From the NCBI RefSeq assembly GCF_003350475.1, contig NZ_QQAV01000002.1:1-64000 (forward strand): DNA of 64,000 bases. The letters run 5' to 3'. The translations under genes and the position numbers were made by a program. Under the pieces are notes generated by a model, which ran no database searches, was not told the DNA's origin, and worked only from the letters and a program-made list of their open reading frames with translations. Positions 7,884 to 16,824 of this stretch are shown in pieces (within the stretch, counting starts at the first letter, position 1; each line of letters begins with the position of its first letter). The stretch comes from Pseudacidovorax intermedius. GTDB lineage: Bacteria; Pseudomonadota; Gammaproteobacteria; Burkholderiales; Burkholderiaceae_C.

Positions 7884-9725
7884 ATGCGTGTGCGCACCGC
7901 CATCGCCCTGGCCTGCGTGCTCGCGTGCCTGCCCGCCGCCGCCCAGGTGCAGATCCGTCGCCAGGGCGTGCCGGTGGCCGTGTACGACGAGAACGGAATG
8001 CGGCTGCTGACGGCGACGCGGCTGTCGATGCCGGAGGCGCCCGCGCCGACGCCGGTCGGTGAACGCATCGCGGCGGTGGCGCCGGCGTCGCTGCGTGGCG
8101 CGTCGGCACCCATGCTCTCCGCAGCGCCCGCTGCACCGGCGCCCGCGCCCGGCTCACTGCCCGTGACGCCCGCCTCCACGCCATCGGCTGCGCCTGCAAC
8201 CGCACCCGCGGCATCCGCGCCCGCCGGCGCGCCCGGCCTCGTCATCACCGGCCAGACCCAGCGCTTCAAGCAGTCGCTGCGCACCCTGGCGCTGGAGCAT
8301 CCCGAAGTGCTGGCCGCCGATGCCGCCGCCGCCAGCAGTGGCTTCGAGGTCGAGGCGGCCAGGAAGGCGCGCTATCCGCGCTTCAAGGTCGGCACCGCCA
8401 GCGGCACCTACAACAGCGGCCGCGAGGGCGCCTCCAGCGAGACCTACACCCTGCTCACCGCCGAGGCCCGCATGAGCCTGATCGACGGCGGCGCCATGAG
8501 CGCGCGCGAGCGGGCCGCCGAGGCCGGCAGCCGGGCCCAGAGCGAGGCGGTCAAGACCACCTCGCAGAAGGTCGTGCTCGACGCCCTGACCGCCTACATG
8601 CAGGTGCAGCGCTTCGACCTCAAGCGCGAGGTCGCCCGCCGCTCCACCCGCATCGTGCAGGACCTGGCCAAAAGCGAGGAGCGCCGCGTCGCCCTGGGGG
8701 GCGCCGGCCAGAACGACCTGCGCATGGCCAGCGCCCGCCGCGCCGGCATCGCCGCGCGCGAGGCGGACTTCGACGCCCAGCTGGCCGAGGCCATCGCCAA
8801 GTTCGACAGCTACTTCCGCTTCGTGCCCGATCCGGCGCGCCTGCCGCTGCTGCGCACGCCGCCGGCCTGGCAGATCGCCTCGCAGCAGGAGGCCATCGCC
8901 CGCGCCGAATCGCGCAGCACGGAGCTGACCGAAGCCCAGGAGCGCGTGGCACGCGCGCGGGAGCTGGTCGAGCAGCAGGAGGCCAGCGTCTGGCCCACGG
9001 TGGATGCCGTGGTGGTCAAGACCAAGGACCCGCGCGGCGTGACCACCTCCGAGCCCACGCGCGCCGCGCTGGAGCTCAACTGGAACTTCGGCAGCGGCTT
9101 CGACCGCCAACTGCGCGTCAAGTCGGCGCTGGCCGAGGTGCAGACGCAGGAGGCCAAGCTCGACGGCGTGCGCCGCAACCTGCTGGAGCTCACGGCCTCG
9201 GCCTGGGGCCGCACCGCCAGCGGCCGCGAGCGCGAGCAGCAGCTGCGCGAAGCCGTGTCCGAGTCGGGCGAGGCCTTCCGGGGCCGCAGCCGGCTGCTGG
9301 AGTTCGGCCGCGAGACGCTGCCCAACGTGCTCGATGCGCAGCTCGACCACAACAACCTGCTGCTGGACTACATCGATGCCGTGTTCGACCTGCGCGTCAC
9401 CGAGTTCCGGCTGGCCCGGGCCACCGGCGAGCTGCGCGTGGAGCCCGACGGCGTCAGTCCCTGGATCGACGAGATCGTGGGCGGGCCCGCGCGTTCGCTG
9501 CTGGGCCCGGACGGCCTGGGCATGACGCAACAAGGCACACCTGCCGTGCCCGCCGGCCCGCGGGCGCGGGCCGTGGTGCAGCAGCCGATGGCGCCGCCGG
9601 CACCTTCCGCGGCGCCGTTGCGGGGCCCAGACCTGAAGGCCGCGCAGCGCGCGGGCGGCGTGGCGGTACCGGCGCAGAGCCTGCCCCAGCGCATGGCCCT
9701 GCGCACTGCTTCGCGTCTACAGTGA
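7884..9725 (+). CDS. TolC-family outer-membrane efflux/secretion protein
   Basis: From the ATG at 7884 the 613-residue product begins with a clear signal peptide (MRVRTAIALACVLACLPAAAQ). The frame stays open to an ATG at 7731, but those 51 codons fall in a dispersed repeat, so 7884 is preferred. After an Ala/Pro-rich linker (about residues 50-120), two repeats of long helices typical of TolC follow, including EARMSLIDGGAMSARERAAEAG and the second-repeat LELNWNFGSGFDRQLRVKSAL. A C-terminal Ala/Pro-rich tail is unusual for TolC itself but common in type I secretion outer-membrane partners. It completes the secretion trio with the two preceding genes. Confidence 0.9.
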   Translation: MRVRTAIALACVLACLPAAAQVQIRRQGVPVAVYDENGMRLLTATRLSMPEAPAPTPVGERIAAVAPASLRGASAPMLSAAPAAPAPAPGSLPVTPASTPSAAPATAPAASAPAGAPGLVITGQTQRFKQSLRTLALEHPEVLAADAAAASSGFEVEAARKARYPRFKVGTASGTYNSGREGASSETYTLLTAEARMSLIDGGAMSARERAAEAGSRAQSEAVKTTSQKVVLDALTAYMQVQRFDLKREVARRSTRIVQDLAKSEERRVALGGAGQNDLRMASARRAGIAAREADFDAQLAEAIAKFDSYFRFVPDPARLPLLRTPPAWQIASQQEAIARAESRSTELTEAQERVARARELVEQQEASVWPTVDAVVVKTKDPRGVTTSEPTRAALELNWNFGSGFDRQLRVKSALAEVQTQEAKLDGVRRNLLELTASAWGRTASGREREQQLREAVSESGEAFRGRSRLLEFGRETLPNVLDAQLDHNNLLLDYIDAVFDLRVTEFRLARATGELRVEPDGVSPWIDEIVGGPARSLLGPDGLGMTQQGTPAVPAGPRARAVVQQPMAPPAPSAAPLRGPDLKAAQRAGGVAVPAQSLPQRMALRTASRLQ

Positions 9726-9753
9726 GGGGCGTACCTTCCCTCGTGCCTTCTCC

Positions 9754-10923
9754 TTGAACGACGCCGATCCGATCCTGCGACGCCGCCGCGTCGAGGCGCT
9801 CTACGACACCGTGCCCGTCTCCGGCTTCATGGGCCTGGCGGGCGCCGCCATGCTCGCCAGCGTCTTCTGGCGGCCCGACCGGCATGCGCTGGTCATGGGC
9901 TGGCTGGTGGCCTCCTGCCTGCCCATCTTCGCCCGCATGGGACTGCGCCTGGCGTACCGGCGCAGCCGCCAACGGGACGATGTCGGCCTGCGTTGGGTGT
10001 GGGCCTCGCTGGTGCTCATGGCCCTGACCGGCCTGGCCTGGGGCATCGGCCTGGGCTGGATGCTGGTCCACGGTGAGGCGGACGAGGTGCCGGTCGTGAT
10101 CGGCACGGCATTGGGCGCGGTGGCCATGACCATGACCAACATGGCGTACTGGCAGACCCATGCGGCCTTCCAGGTGCCCATCCTCGGCTCGCTGGCGGTG
10201 GCGGTGCTGATCGCGCGGCCTGGCTTCGCGCATGTGCTCTCGGTGGCGTCGGTGGTGCTCTGCCTTGCCCAGCTTGCCGTGGCGCGGCGCATGGGCCGCA
10301 TCTATGTCGACGCGCTGCGCGTTTCGCTGGACAACGAACGCCTGGCGCAGGACCTGGCCACGCGCAGCCATGCGCTCGAGCAGGCCAACTTCGAACTCGA
10401 ACTGCTCAGCCGGGCCGATCCGCTCACAGGCCTGGCCAACCGACGCAGCTACATGGAATGGCTGGAGACCGTGTGGGCGCGCGCGCTGCGCGAGGACACC
10501 CCTCTGGCCCTGCTGTCCGTCGACGTCGACCGCTTCAAGCTCTACAACGACGCCCACGGCCACGGTGCAGGCGACCGCTGCCTGCAGGCGGTGGCCTCGG
10601 CGCTGGCCCATGCCTGCCGCAGCGAGCAGGACCTGGCGGCGCGGCCGGGCGGCGAGGAGTTCGCCATCGTGCTGCCGGCCACCCCGTTGCGCGACGCGAT
10701 GCAGGTGGCCGAGCGGGTGCGCCAGGGCGTGATCGATGCCTCGCGCGATGCCGGCTGGGCACTGCCTGCGGGCGTGACGGTCAGCGTGGGCGTCGCATGC
10801 CGCCATCCCCGCGACGGCGGCGGCATCGAGGACCTGCTTCGCGAAGCCGACCAGGCGCTCTACCAGGCCAAGGACCGCGGACGCAACCGCGTCGAGGCTG
10901 CATCGGTCGCCGTCTCGGTCTAA
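9754..10923 (+). CDS. Membrane diguanylate cyclase (GGDEF)
   Basis: This 389-residue protein has about five to six hydrophobic segments in the first 190 residues, a short helical linker (DNERLAQDLATRSHALEQANFE) and a GGDEF domain starting at RADPLTGLANRRSY. The active-site loop is GGEEF (299-303), so cyclic di-GMP synthesis is expected. The inhibitory site Arg-x-x-Asp, five residues before the motif, reads Ser290-Glu-Gln-Asp293, so feedback inhibition at that site is probably lost. No PAS, GAF or EAL domain is seen. The start is a TTG at 9754 with no strong ribosome site; an internal ATG near 9829 would remove part of the first segment. It ends 9 bases from the convergent regulator. Confidence 0.9.
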   Translation: MNDADPILRRRRVEALYDTVPVSGFMGLAGAAMLASVFWRPDRHALVMGWLVASCLPIFARMGLRLAYRRSRQRDDVGLRWVWASLVLMALTGLAWGIGLGWMLVHGEADEVPVVIGTALGAVAMTMTNMAYWQTHAAFQVPILGSLAVAVLIARPGFAHVLSVASVVLCLAQLAVARRMGRIYVDALRVSLDNERLAQDLATRSHALEQANFELELLSRADPLTGLANRRSYMEWLETVWARALREDTPLALLSVDVDRFKLYNDAHGHGAGDRCLQAVASALAHACRSEQDLAARPGGEEFAIVLPATPLRDAMQVAERVRQGVIDASRDAGWALPAGVTVSVGVACRHPRDGGGIEDLLREADQALYQAKDRGRNRVEAASVAVSV

Positions 10924-10932
10924 TTCCCCGGC

Positions 10933-12321
10933 TCAGGACGATTCCGGCGCCTCCGGCACGCCCGGCTCGCCATCCATGATCTGGTACTTGCGCATCTTTT
11001 CCCACAGCACCTTGCGGCTGATGCCCAGGTGCTGGGCGGCGTCCTGGCGGCGCCAGTCGTTCACTTCCAGCGCCGCGATGATGCGGTTGCGCTCCGTCGC
11101 GTTCCAGCCGCGGCGCTCCGGCGGGGCGGCGGATGGCACCTCCACCGGCCGCGCCAGCGCCAGGGCGCGCTGGATCAGCGTGGGCTCCCAGCTCTTGGTC
11201 TGCCGCGCGATCACGCCCACCCGCTCGGCCAGGTTGCGCAGCTGGCGCACGTTGCCCGGGAAGGTGGCCGAGGCGATGGCGTCGGTCAGCCAGTGCGGCG
11301 CCTCGCCCAGCTCCTGCAGCAGCGGCTCGCCCAGCACGCCGGTCAGCACGGCCTTGAAGAGGGCGATCTTGTCGGCCTCGCCGCGCTCCTCCAGGCTGGG
11401 GATGCGCAACTCGATCACCGCCAGGCGGTAGAACAGGTCGGCGCGGAATTCGCCTGCGGCCACCATCTCGCGCAGGTTGCGGTTGGTGGCCGCCACCAGG
11501 CGGAAGTCCACCCGCAGCGGCGTGGCCGAGCCCAGGCGGGTGACCGCGCCGTCCTCCAGCACCCGCAGCAGCTTGACCTGCTGGTAGCGCGGCAGGTCGC
11601 CGATCTCGTCCAGGAACAGCGTGCCGCCCGTGGCCTGCTCGAAGTAGCCGCGGTGTGCATGCACGGCGCCGGTGAAGGAGCCCTTGGCATGGCCGAAGAA
11701 CAGCGACTCGAACAGCCCGTCCGGAATCGCGCCGCAGTTGACCGCCACGAAGGCACCCTTGCCGTAGGTGGGATGGCCATGGTGCAGCAGCTGCGCCACG
11801 CGCTCCTTGCCCACGCCGGTCTCGCCCTGCACCAGCACCGAATGGTCGCTGCCCGCGAAGGTGTTCACCTCGGCCAGCAGCGCTTTCATGGGTTCGGACA
11901 GGGCCACCAGCTCGCCGGGCGCCGGCGCCTCGGCCGCGCGGGCGCGCAGCTGGCGCACCAGCTTGGCGACCATGGTGCGCAGCTCGGCGCAGGTGAAGTC
12001 GTAGGGCAGGACGTGCAGGTACTCGGGCGGGTAGTTGCGCGGATCGCGCTCGCGAGTGCTCGCGCCCACCCAGATCACCGGCATGCCCTGCAGCAGTTCG
12101 GTGGCATGCGGCAGGCCGCCGCCGTCGATGGCCGTCACGCTCATCACGGCCAGCGACGGACGCAGCGGCTGCTCGCGCTCGGGCAGGCTCATGAAGCGGT
12201 CATCGGCGCGGATCACCTCCACGTCGAAGCTGGACATGCAGCGCGCCACCCGGTCCAGGATGTCGGCCTTGCCCTCCCACACATAGAGGTCGAGTTCGTC
12301 GAAGGCGGGGGAGACGCTCAT
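10933..12321 (-). CDS. Sigma-54-dependent transcriptional activator (Fis type)
   Basis: This 462-residue protein has an N-terminal domain of about 125 residues with receiver-like patterning, but no acidic pair near its start and no clear phospho-acceptor Asp. A central AAA+ domain follows, with Walker A GETGVGKE (166-173), a sigma-54 contact loop GSFTGA (214-219, Ser instead of the usual Ala) and Walker B GGTLFLDE (232-239), plus a Fis-type helix-turn-helix near the end ([20 protein letters not shown]). It is the last co-oriented gene after the Tad pilus cluster, 34 bases beyond the TadG-like gene, so it may control pilus or surface genes. The input signal is unknown; the domain looks like a degenerate receiver. 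Confidence 0.9.
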   Translation of the reverse strand: MSVSPAFDELDLYVWEGKADILDRVARCMSSFDVEVIRADDRFMSLPEREQPLRPSLAVMSVTAIDGGGLPHATELLQGMPVIWVGASTRERDPRNYPPEYLHVLPYDFTCAELRTMVAKLVRQLRARAAEAPAPGELVALSEPMKALLAEVNTFAGSDHSVLVQGETGVGKERVAQLLHHGHPTYGKGAFVAVNCGAIPDGLFESLFFGHAKGSFTGAVHAHRGYFEQATGGTLFLDEIGDLPRYQQVKLLRVLEDGAVTRLGSATPLRVDFRLVAATNRNLREMVAAGEFRADLFYRLAVIELRIPSLEERGEADKIALFKAVLTGVLGEPLLQELGEAPHWLTDAIASATFPGNVRQLRNLAERVGVIARQTKSWEPTLIQRALALARPVEVPSAAPPERRGWNATERNRIIAALEVNDWRRQDAAQHLGISRKVLWEKMRKYQIMDGEPGVPEAPESS

Positions 12322-12355
12322 GAGTGCGCGACGTATTTGGCCAGTCGTTCAGGAA

Positions 12356-14518
12356 TCAATACACAAGCTTGGTTGTGTGGCAGCTCACGGAATGGAGCTT
12401 GACGTCCGTCCGACCCAACTCAATGCCCAGCACGTCGCCAAGCAGGTTTGACAGTGCTGCCCCCACCGCATCAAGCGCAGGGCTCAGCAACTGCAGCAAT
12501 GGCCCCAGGATCGTCGATAGAAGCGGTGTGCCTGTGCCTTTGGGATCAAGGCTCAATAGGTTGGACACTAGATTCAGAACACTTCCCAGGAGCCCGCCCA
12601 CCAATCCGTCTTGAGCCGGCGTCTGCAAGGACTGGATGAGCTTGGTGCGAATGCATGTGGCACGAGATGACCCAAGGCATGTGTTGGTGCTTGATGTCCA
12701 CTCCGACACCATGTCGCTCGAAAGCAAGCCCAGTACGGCGGGACGCTTCCAGTTAACGCCATCTGCAGTCAGCAGGTTTGCTACTCCAGATACATTCGTT
12801 GCACCTGCTCTTCGCAGGTAGTCATCGGCCATGCTTGTCGCAATCTCCACCGTGCTCGCTCGCTGCGCGGGTTGGCTGCCGTCATCACCTGTTGCGCTTA
12901 AGCCGAGCGCCAGCAGTTGATTGAAAAGGCTCACGACGGTGCTTCCAATGGGCAGAGCGTTGCGTTGGGTTGTTTGCGAACTGTCCTGCGAAGGTGGAGG
13001 CGACAACGTAAGGGACTCTGTGCGATCAAGTGCGGGCACTTGGACTTTTCCGTATAAAAGGTCGATGCCCATCGCACGCACGAAGGTCATCTGACCCAGC
13101 GTCGCATCGGTGCACACATCGGTCTTGGACCAGAGCACTGAACTGGGGATTTGGCCGATACAGGCGTTGAGCACTGCCGATTCGACGGTAATGGTTGCCT
13201 GCGGGGGGGCGGCAGCGCAATCCAATGCGGTCAGTTCTCCTTTCGCGTTGATCACGTCGATCACGATAGGAAGGTCGATGCTCGTGCGCAGTATCCCGAG
13301 CAAGCCGCTTAAAGCACTGGCAGACGATTTGATGGATGCGACGATCCTCACCTGGGCGTTGTAAGCCATGGTGCCGACATCACCGATGCCGATGGATGGC
13401 GGCTCAATCACTCGTGCTTCCAGGCTGATGCCGAGCGTTGGCGCACTTACGGGCAGGGAAAGCGCGTTCTTGGACGTCGCAACGCCGACTGAGGTTGTGA
13501 GCAGTTCCAGCGCATTGAGCTGCACTCCCAGGGCGGCCGCAGCCGTCGCAGTGCTGATGTTTCCAAAGAGTCCTCTGAGCCCTGTCCCTGATGCAGCATC
13601 GGTGCCCAGTTGAATGAGAAGTTGGCTCACGTCCAAGGTCGCGCCCAGCGCGTTCAAGAGGCTCGCATTCGCGGAGAGAAGCAGATTGCCATCTGTACCT
13701 TGGTTGGAGGCCAAAGTGGCAATCGCGCTCAGCAGGTCACCCAACTGAACTTTGTTCGCCGCCAACAAAGCGTTGAGGTCGCCCACAGTCATGTCTGCGC
13801 TGACGGGGATCCCCAGTTCTTGAAGCAATCCGGACGGGGTGAGGGATACGTTGGCGAGGCCGGAGTAGCAGCCAACGCACAAGCCATTTACGTTGATGCC
13901 CGCCAACTTCAGCGTCGATATGAGCGGCGCGTCCGGGTTGCTTGTGATCAGCTTCGAGCCAACGGAAAAGGCCGCAGAGGGGGAATCCAGCGCAGCGATC
14001 GCTTCGACGGTAATTTCCGTGGACCGATTGCCCGGAAGAACTGGAAGCATGAGTGCCGGTGTCCTTCGAATACCTACGCGCACGGCATTGAAGGGTGGCA
14101 GGGCCTGGAAATGACGATCCTTGGCGTCACCGCGGGTGGGGTCCCAGTTGCCGCATTCCACGTCGCCGGCCGCCAGGCTGAACTCGTGCGGCAGGTTCCG
14201 GTTGGCATCCTGCGTGCCGCTGCCATTGGCATTGGAGAGCGCCGCCTGCTGGGCCGCGGTGCAGCTGGTGGGCTGCACCTGCTGCGCGCCGGCCAGCGCG
14301 GCCAGGTCGGCGGCCTTCTGCAGGTCGCGCTTGGTCAGCAGCATGTAGCCGAGCTCAGTCCCGAGCAGCCCGATGATCAGCACGGCCAGGGCCAGGGTCG
14401 CGTTGATCACGACAGCGCCGCGCTGGCCAGCGCGACCAGGGCATTGCTGCAGCAGGCGGCGGGCCATGAAGACGCCTGCGCCATGGCACCGGCGGATGGA
14501 GGCTGGGCGGCGCGTCAT
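12356..14518 (-). CDS. TadG-like Flp pilus assembly protein, compositionally mosaic
   Basis: This 720-residue protein has an N-terminal TadE/G-like segment (RGAVVINATLALAVLIIGLLGTELGYMLLTKRDLQKAADLAALAGAQQ), a membrane anchor followed by the motif typical of Tad proteins. The rest is a long extracytoplasmic region with several Leu/Ser/Thr/Gly-rich stretches that I do not recognise. The start used is the ATG at 14518; an ATG at 14467 (MARRLLQQ) is equally plausible. The first 140 codons match the very GC-rich surroundings, while the region from about 14100 down to 12356 has clearly lower GC and different codon use. This suggests that the surface-exposed part was exchanged or evolved separately. 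It lies one base after the TadE-like gene in the pilus operon. Confidence 0.82.
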   Translation of the reverse strand: MTRRPASIRRCHGAGVFMARRLLQQCPGRAGQRGAVVINATLALAVLIIGLLGTELGYMLLTKRDLQKAADLAALAGAQQVQPTSCTAAQQAALSNANGSGTQDANRNLPHEFSLAAGDVECGNWDPTRGDAKDRHFQALPPFNAVRVGIRRTPALMLPVLPGNRSTEITVEAIAALDSPSAAFSVGSKLITSNPDAPLISTLKLAGINVNGLCVGCYSGLANVSLTPSGLLQELGIPVSADMTVGDLNALLAANKVQLGDLLSAIATLASNQGTDGNLLLSANASLLNALGATLDVSQLLIQLGTDAASGTGLRGLFGNISTATAAAALGVQLNALELLTTSVGVATSKNALSLPVSAPTLGISLEARVIEPPSIGIGDVGTMAYNAQVRIVASIKSSASALSGLLGILRTSIDLPIVIDVINAKGELTALDCAAAPPQATITVESAVLNACIGQIPSSVLWSKTDVCTDATLGQMTFVRAMGIDLLYGKVQVPALDRTESLTLSPPPSQDSSQTTQRNALPIGSTVVSLFNQLLALGLSATGDDGSQPAQRASTVEIATSMADDYLRRAGATNVSGVANLLTADGVNWKRPAVLGLLSSDMVSEWTSSTNTCLGSSRATCIRTKLIQSLQTPAQDGLVGGLLGSVLNLVSNLLSLDPKGTGTPLLSTILGPLLQLLSPALDAVGAALSNLLGDVLGIELGRTDVKLHSVSCHTTKLVY

Positions 14519-14519
14519 G

Positions 14520-14918
14520 TCACGAGGGCCTCGCTGCGCTGGCGCGCGCCTGCAGCATGTCCGGGATGAAGCGGTCGGCCAGCGGCAGCAGCGGCAGGAT
14601 CGCGTTGCTGCGGTAGGGTAGGCGCACAGTCACCACCACCGGGTCGGCAGCGGCCGTGGCGCTGATCTCCAGGCCATTCGCGGTGGACAGCGGCACCGCC
14701 AGCGAACTGCGCACCACGGCTTGGATCTGCGCCTCGGTGGGCGCGTTGTACATGGCTACGGCACGCGCACCGTCCTCGGCGGCGCGGGTGATCTGGTGCC
14801 GCGTGTAGAACACCGAGCCGAAGGTAGCCAAGCCGTAGAGCACGGTGAACAGGGCGATGAACACAATGCTGAACTCGATCGCGGCCACACCCCGCTGGCG
14901 CCCACGCGTCGTGCACAT
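14520..14918 (-). CDS. tadE: TadE-like pilus pseudopilin
   Basis: This 132-residue protein has the TadE signature near the N-terminus (GVAAIEFSIVFIALFTVLYGLATFG followed by a Tyr-Thr-Arg and AAEDGARA), a pseudopilin-type membrane segment with the conserved Glu. The start is the ATG at 14918; upstream the frame has no other convincing start. The C-terminal part is a small beta-rich periplasmic region. It is the second of two adjacent TadE-type genes, followed at once by the TadG-like gene, and would be processed by the prepilin peptidase encoded in the same locus. Confidence 0.88.
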   Translation of the reverse strand: MCTTRGRQRGVAAIEFSIVFIALFTVLYGLATFGSVFYTRHQITRAAEDGARAVAMYNAPTEAQIQAVVRSSLAVPLSTANGLEISATAAADPVVVTVRLPYRSNAILPLLPLADRFIPDMLQARASAARPS

Positions 14919-14944
14919 GGGGCGTAACGTGGCCGGGCGCCCCC

Positions 14945-15421
14945 TCACAGCGACCTCCCATCGAGCAGCACGCGGGCCTGCGCGGCGACCACGTCCGGCA
15001 GCGCAAAACCGGGGAAAGGCGGCAGCACTGCCTGCAGGCCGGGTGCGCTGACCGTGACCTCGATGCTGCAGCGATTGGCCAGTTGGGCGTCGCAACTGCT
15101 GCCGTTCTCGTACACGACGCGCGAGGCCACCGTGGGCGCGACCGGCAGCCAGCCCGTGGCCTTGCGCGTGGCTTCGGTGCTGGCCGCCGCCTGGCGGGCT
15201 GCCAACGTGGGCTGGTAGCGCAGCGCGGCCCGCGCCCCATCCTCCGCCGCGTTCTGCAGCCCGAAGCGGAAGGTGAACACGATCGCGGAGCACACGATGG
15301 TGTAGATGAGCGCAAAGAACAGCAGGAACACCATCGCGTACTCCAGCGAGTACACGCCGCGCTGCACCCGTGCGGCGCGCGGCCGCGGGGCGTGTACGCG
15401 AGGGCGGGCCGTGCGTGGCAT
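14945..15421 (-). CDS. TadE/TadF-like pilus pseudopilin
   Basis: This 158-residue protein has a basic N-terminus, then GVYSLEYAMVFLLFFALIYTIVCSAIVFTF and LQNAAEDGARAALRY, the TadE/F pattern with the Glu at +5 of the mature form. Two later Cys residues (SSCDAQLANRCSIE) could form a disulfide in the periplasmic part. It is a paralogue of the downstream TadE-like gene, from which it is separated by 26 bases. Whether it corresponds to TadF or to a second TadE cannot be settled by eye. Confidence 0.85.
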   Translation of the reverse strand: MPRTARPRVHAPRPRAARVQRGVYSLEYAMVFLLFFALIYTIVCSAIVFTFRFGLQNAAEDGARAALRYQPTLAARQAAASTEATRKATGWLPVAPTVASRVVYENGSSCDAQLANRCSIEVTVSAPGLQAVLPPFPGFALPDVVAAQARVLLDGRSL

Positions 15422-15433
15422 GTCGTTCGTCGT

Positions 15434-15886
15434 TCAGCGGGCCACGCCGGTGGAGGTGCCCGTGCCGGTGCCACCCTGGCGCACCGACACCGAGGAGCCG
15501 TACCGATCGGGAATCGGGTGGTTGAAGCTGTTCAGGTAGCGCTCGTAGCTGCGGTGCGCCACCTCGCCGGGAATGGGGCGTGGCGTGGCCGAGGCCATCG
15601 TGCCGCCGCGCTGCAGGGCCAGCAGACGCTGCGTGGCCGCGCCGACGGGCAGCGCCGGCTGGTCGGTGGCGGCGGCCGTTTCGTCCAGGGGCGCGCCGCC
15701 GCCCGCCGGCGAGGCCGGGGGGCTTGGCACCGGCGCGGCAGACATCGGCATCGGTGCGACCTGCACCGGCGTCACCTGCCGGCTGTCAGCCGATGGCGAT
15801 GCGGCCTTCGCCGAGGTCTGGGCCTGGGCCGGCGCAGCAGCGAGCGTGCCCAGGAGCAGCAGGGAAAGCAGGGTCGTCTTCGTCAT
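15434..15886 (-). CDS. DUF3613-type secreted protein of Tad locus
   Basis: This 150-residue protein has a signal peptide (MTKTTLLSLLLLGTLAAAPAQA), an Ala/Pro/Ser-rich linker and a conserved C-terminal block (VGAATQRLLALQRGG, HRSYERYLNSFNHPIPDRYG). The block fits the small DUF3613 proteins found in Tad pilus loci of beta- and gammaproteobacteria. The ATG at 15886 overlaps the stop of the TPR gene (ATGA), indicating translational coupling. Its role in pilus assembly is unknown. Confidence 0.75.
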   Translation of the reverse strand: MTKTTLLSLLLLGTLAAAPAQAQTSAKAASPSADSRQVTPVQVAPMPMSAAPVPSPPASPAGGGAPLDETAAATDQPALPVGAATQRLLALQRGGTMASATPRPIPGEVAHRSYERYLNSFNHPIPDRYGSSVSVRQGGTGTGTSTGVAR

Positions 15887-16770
15887 GGCGTCCTTCCGGT
15901 GTCGGGGGCGTTGGGCGCGCGCTCGGCGCTCGCGGTGGTGGCGGCGCCGGCCGGTGCGGCCATCCGCGGCAGGCTGGCCCGGGTGGCGGTACGCAGGGCC
16001 AGGCCGCCCGGCGCAAAGCCGGCCGGCAGGTCGGTGGTGGCCACGGGGGCACCCCCACCGGCCAGGTCGCGCGCCGCCTGGCGGATGGCCTCGCGGCTGG
16101 CCGGGGGCATGCGCTGGGCGTCCATCAGCGCGCTGGCCTGATCGGTGCGGCCGCTGGCTTCCAGGTAGAGGGCGAGGTTGGCCTGCACCTGCGCTTGGTC
16201 GGGGCGCAGCTGGGCCGCCTGCATCAGCGGAACGCGGGCCGCGTCGATGCGGCCGGCGCGCAGCAGGGCATAGCCCAGGTCGCTCAGCAGCAGGCCGTCG
16301 GTGGGTGTGCTGCGGCGGGCCTGCTCCATCAGGCGTGCGGCTTCGGCGAAGTCGCCATTGCCGCCGGCGAGCAGGCCCAGGCCGTGGTAACCGGCCGCTT
16401 CGAGCGGCGTGCCCACGAGGCGCCGGTAGGCGGCCGCGCTGGCGGCGTCCTGCCCGGTCTGGCGCAACGCATCGGCACGCAGTCGCGTCGACGCGGGCAT
16501 CACGCCGTGGCGTGCCTCCAGCGCGTCCACATGCGCCAGCGAGGCGAACCACAGGCCGTCCTGCTGCATGCGCTCGACCAGGCGCAGGTAGGTGCCCGCG
16601 CTGTCGATGGCGGATGCGCCTTCGCCGGCCGGCACGGCATCGGCGGCAGCCTGTGCGTTCTGCCGCTCGCGCGCCGCGCCGGCGCCTGGGTAGTCCGACC
16701 GCGGCGTGCTGCCGCAGGCCGCGAGGCCCAGGCAGAGAAGGCTGAGGGCGATCACGGAAATCCTGTGCAT
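15883..16770 (-). CDS. tadD: Tad-locus TPR lipoprotein (TadD-like)
   Basis: This 295-residue protein has a lipoprotein signal (LCLGLAAC, lipid Cys about residue 19). Helical repeats between about 60 and 230 have TPR spacing (AAAYRRLVGTPLEAAGYHGLGLL, DGLLLSDLGYALLRAGRIDAA, AQVQANLALYLEASGRTDQA), as in TadD. A good ribosome site (AAAGGAG) lies 7 bases before the ATG at 16770. The position between tadC and the tadE genes agrees with TadD, an outer-membrane-associated assembly factor that helps localise the secretin. The gap before it (toward tadC) carries a repeat and a strong hairpin, so expression may be uncoupled from the upstream genes. Confidence 0.82.
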   Translation of the reverse strand: MHRISVIALSLLCLGLAACGSTPRSDYPGAGAARERQNAQAAADAVPAGEGASAIDSAGTYLRLVERMQQDGLWFASLAHVDALEARHGVMPASTRLRADALRQTGQDAASAAAYRRLVGTPLEAAGYHGLGLLAGGNGDFAEAARLMEQARRSTPTDGLLLSDLGYALLRAGRIDAARVPLMQAAQLRPDQAQVQANLALYLEASGRTDQASALMDAQRMPPASREAIRQAARDLAGGGAPVATTDLPAGFAPGGLALRTATRASLPRMAAPAGAATTASAERAPNAPDTGRTP

Positions 16771-16824
16771 GGGCGACTCCTTTCTCGTGGGGCGACAACA
16801 AGCGCCAGCATTGGCACCTGTCGA

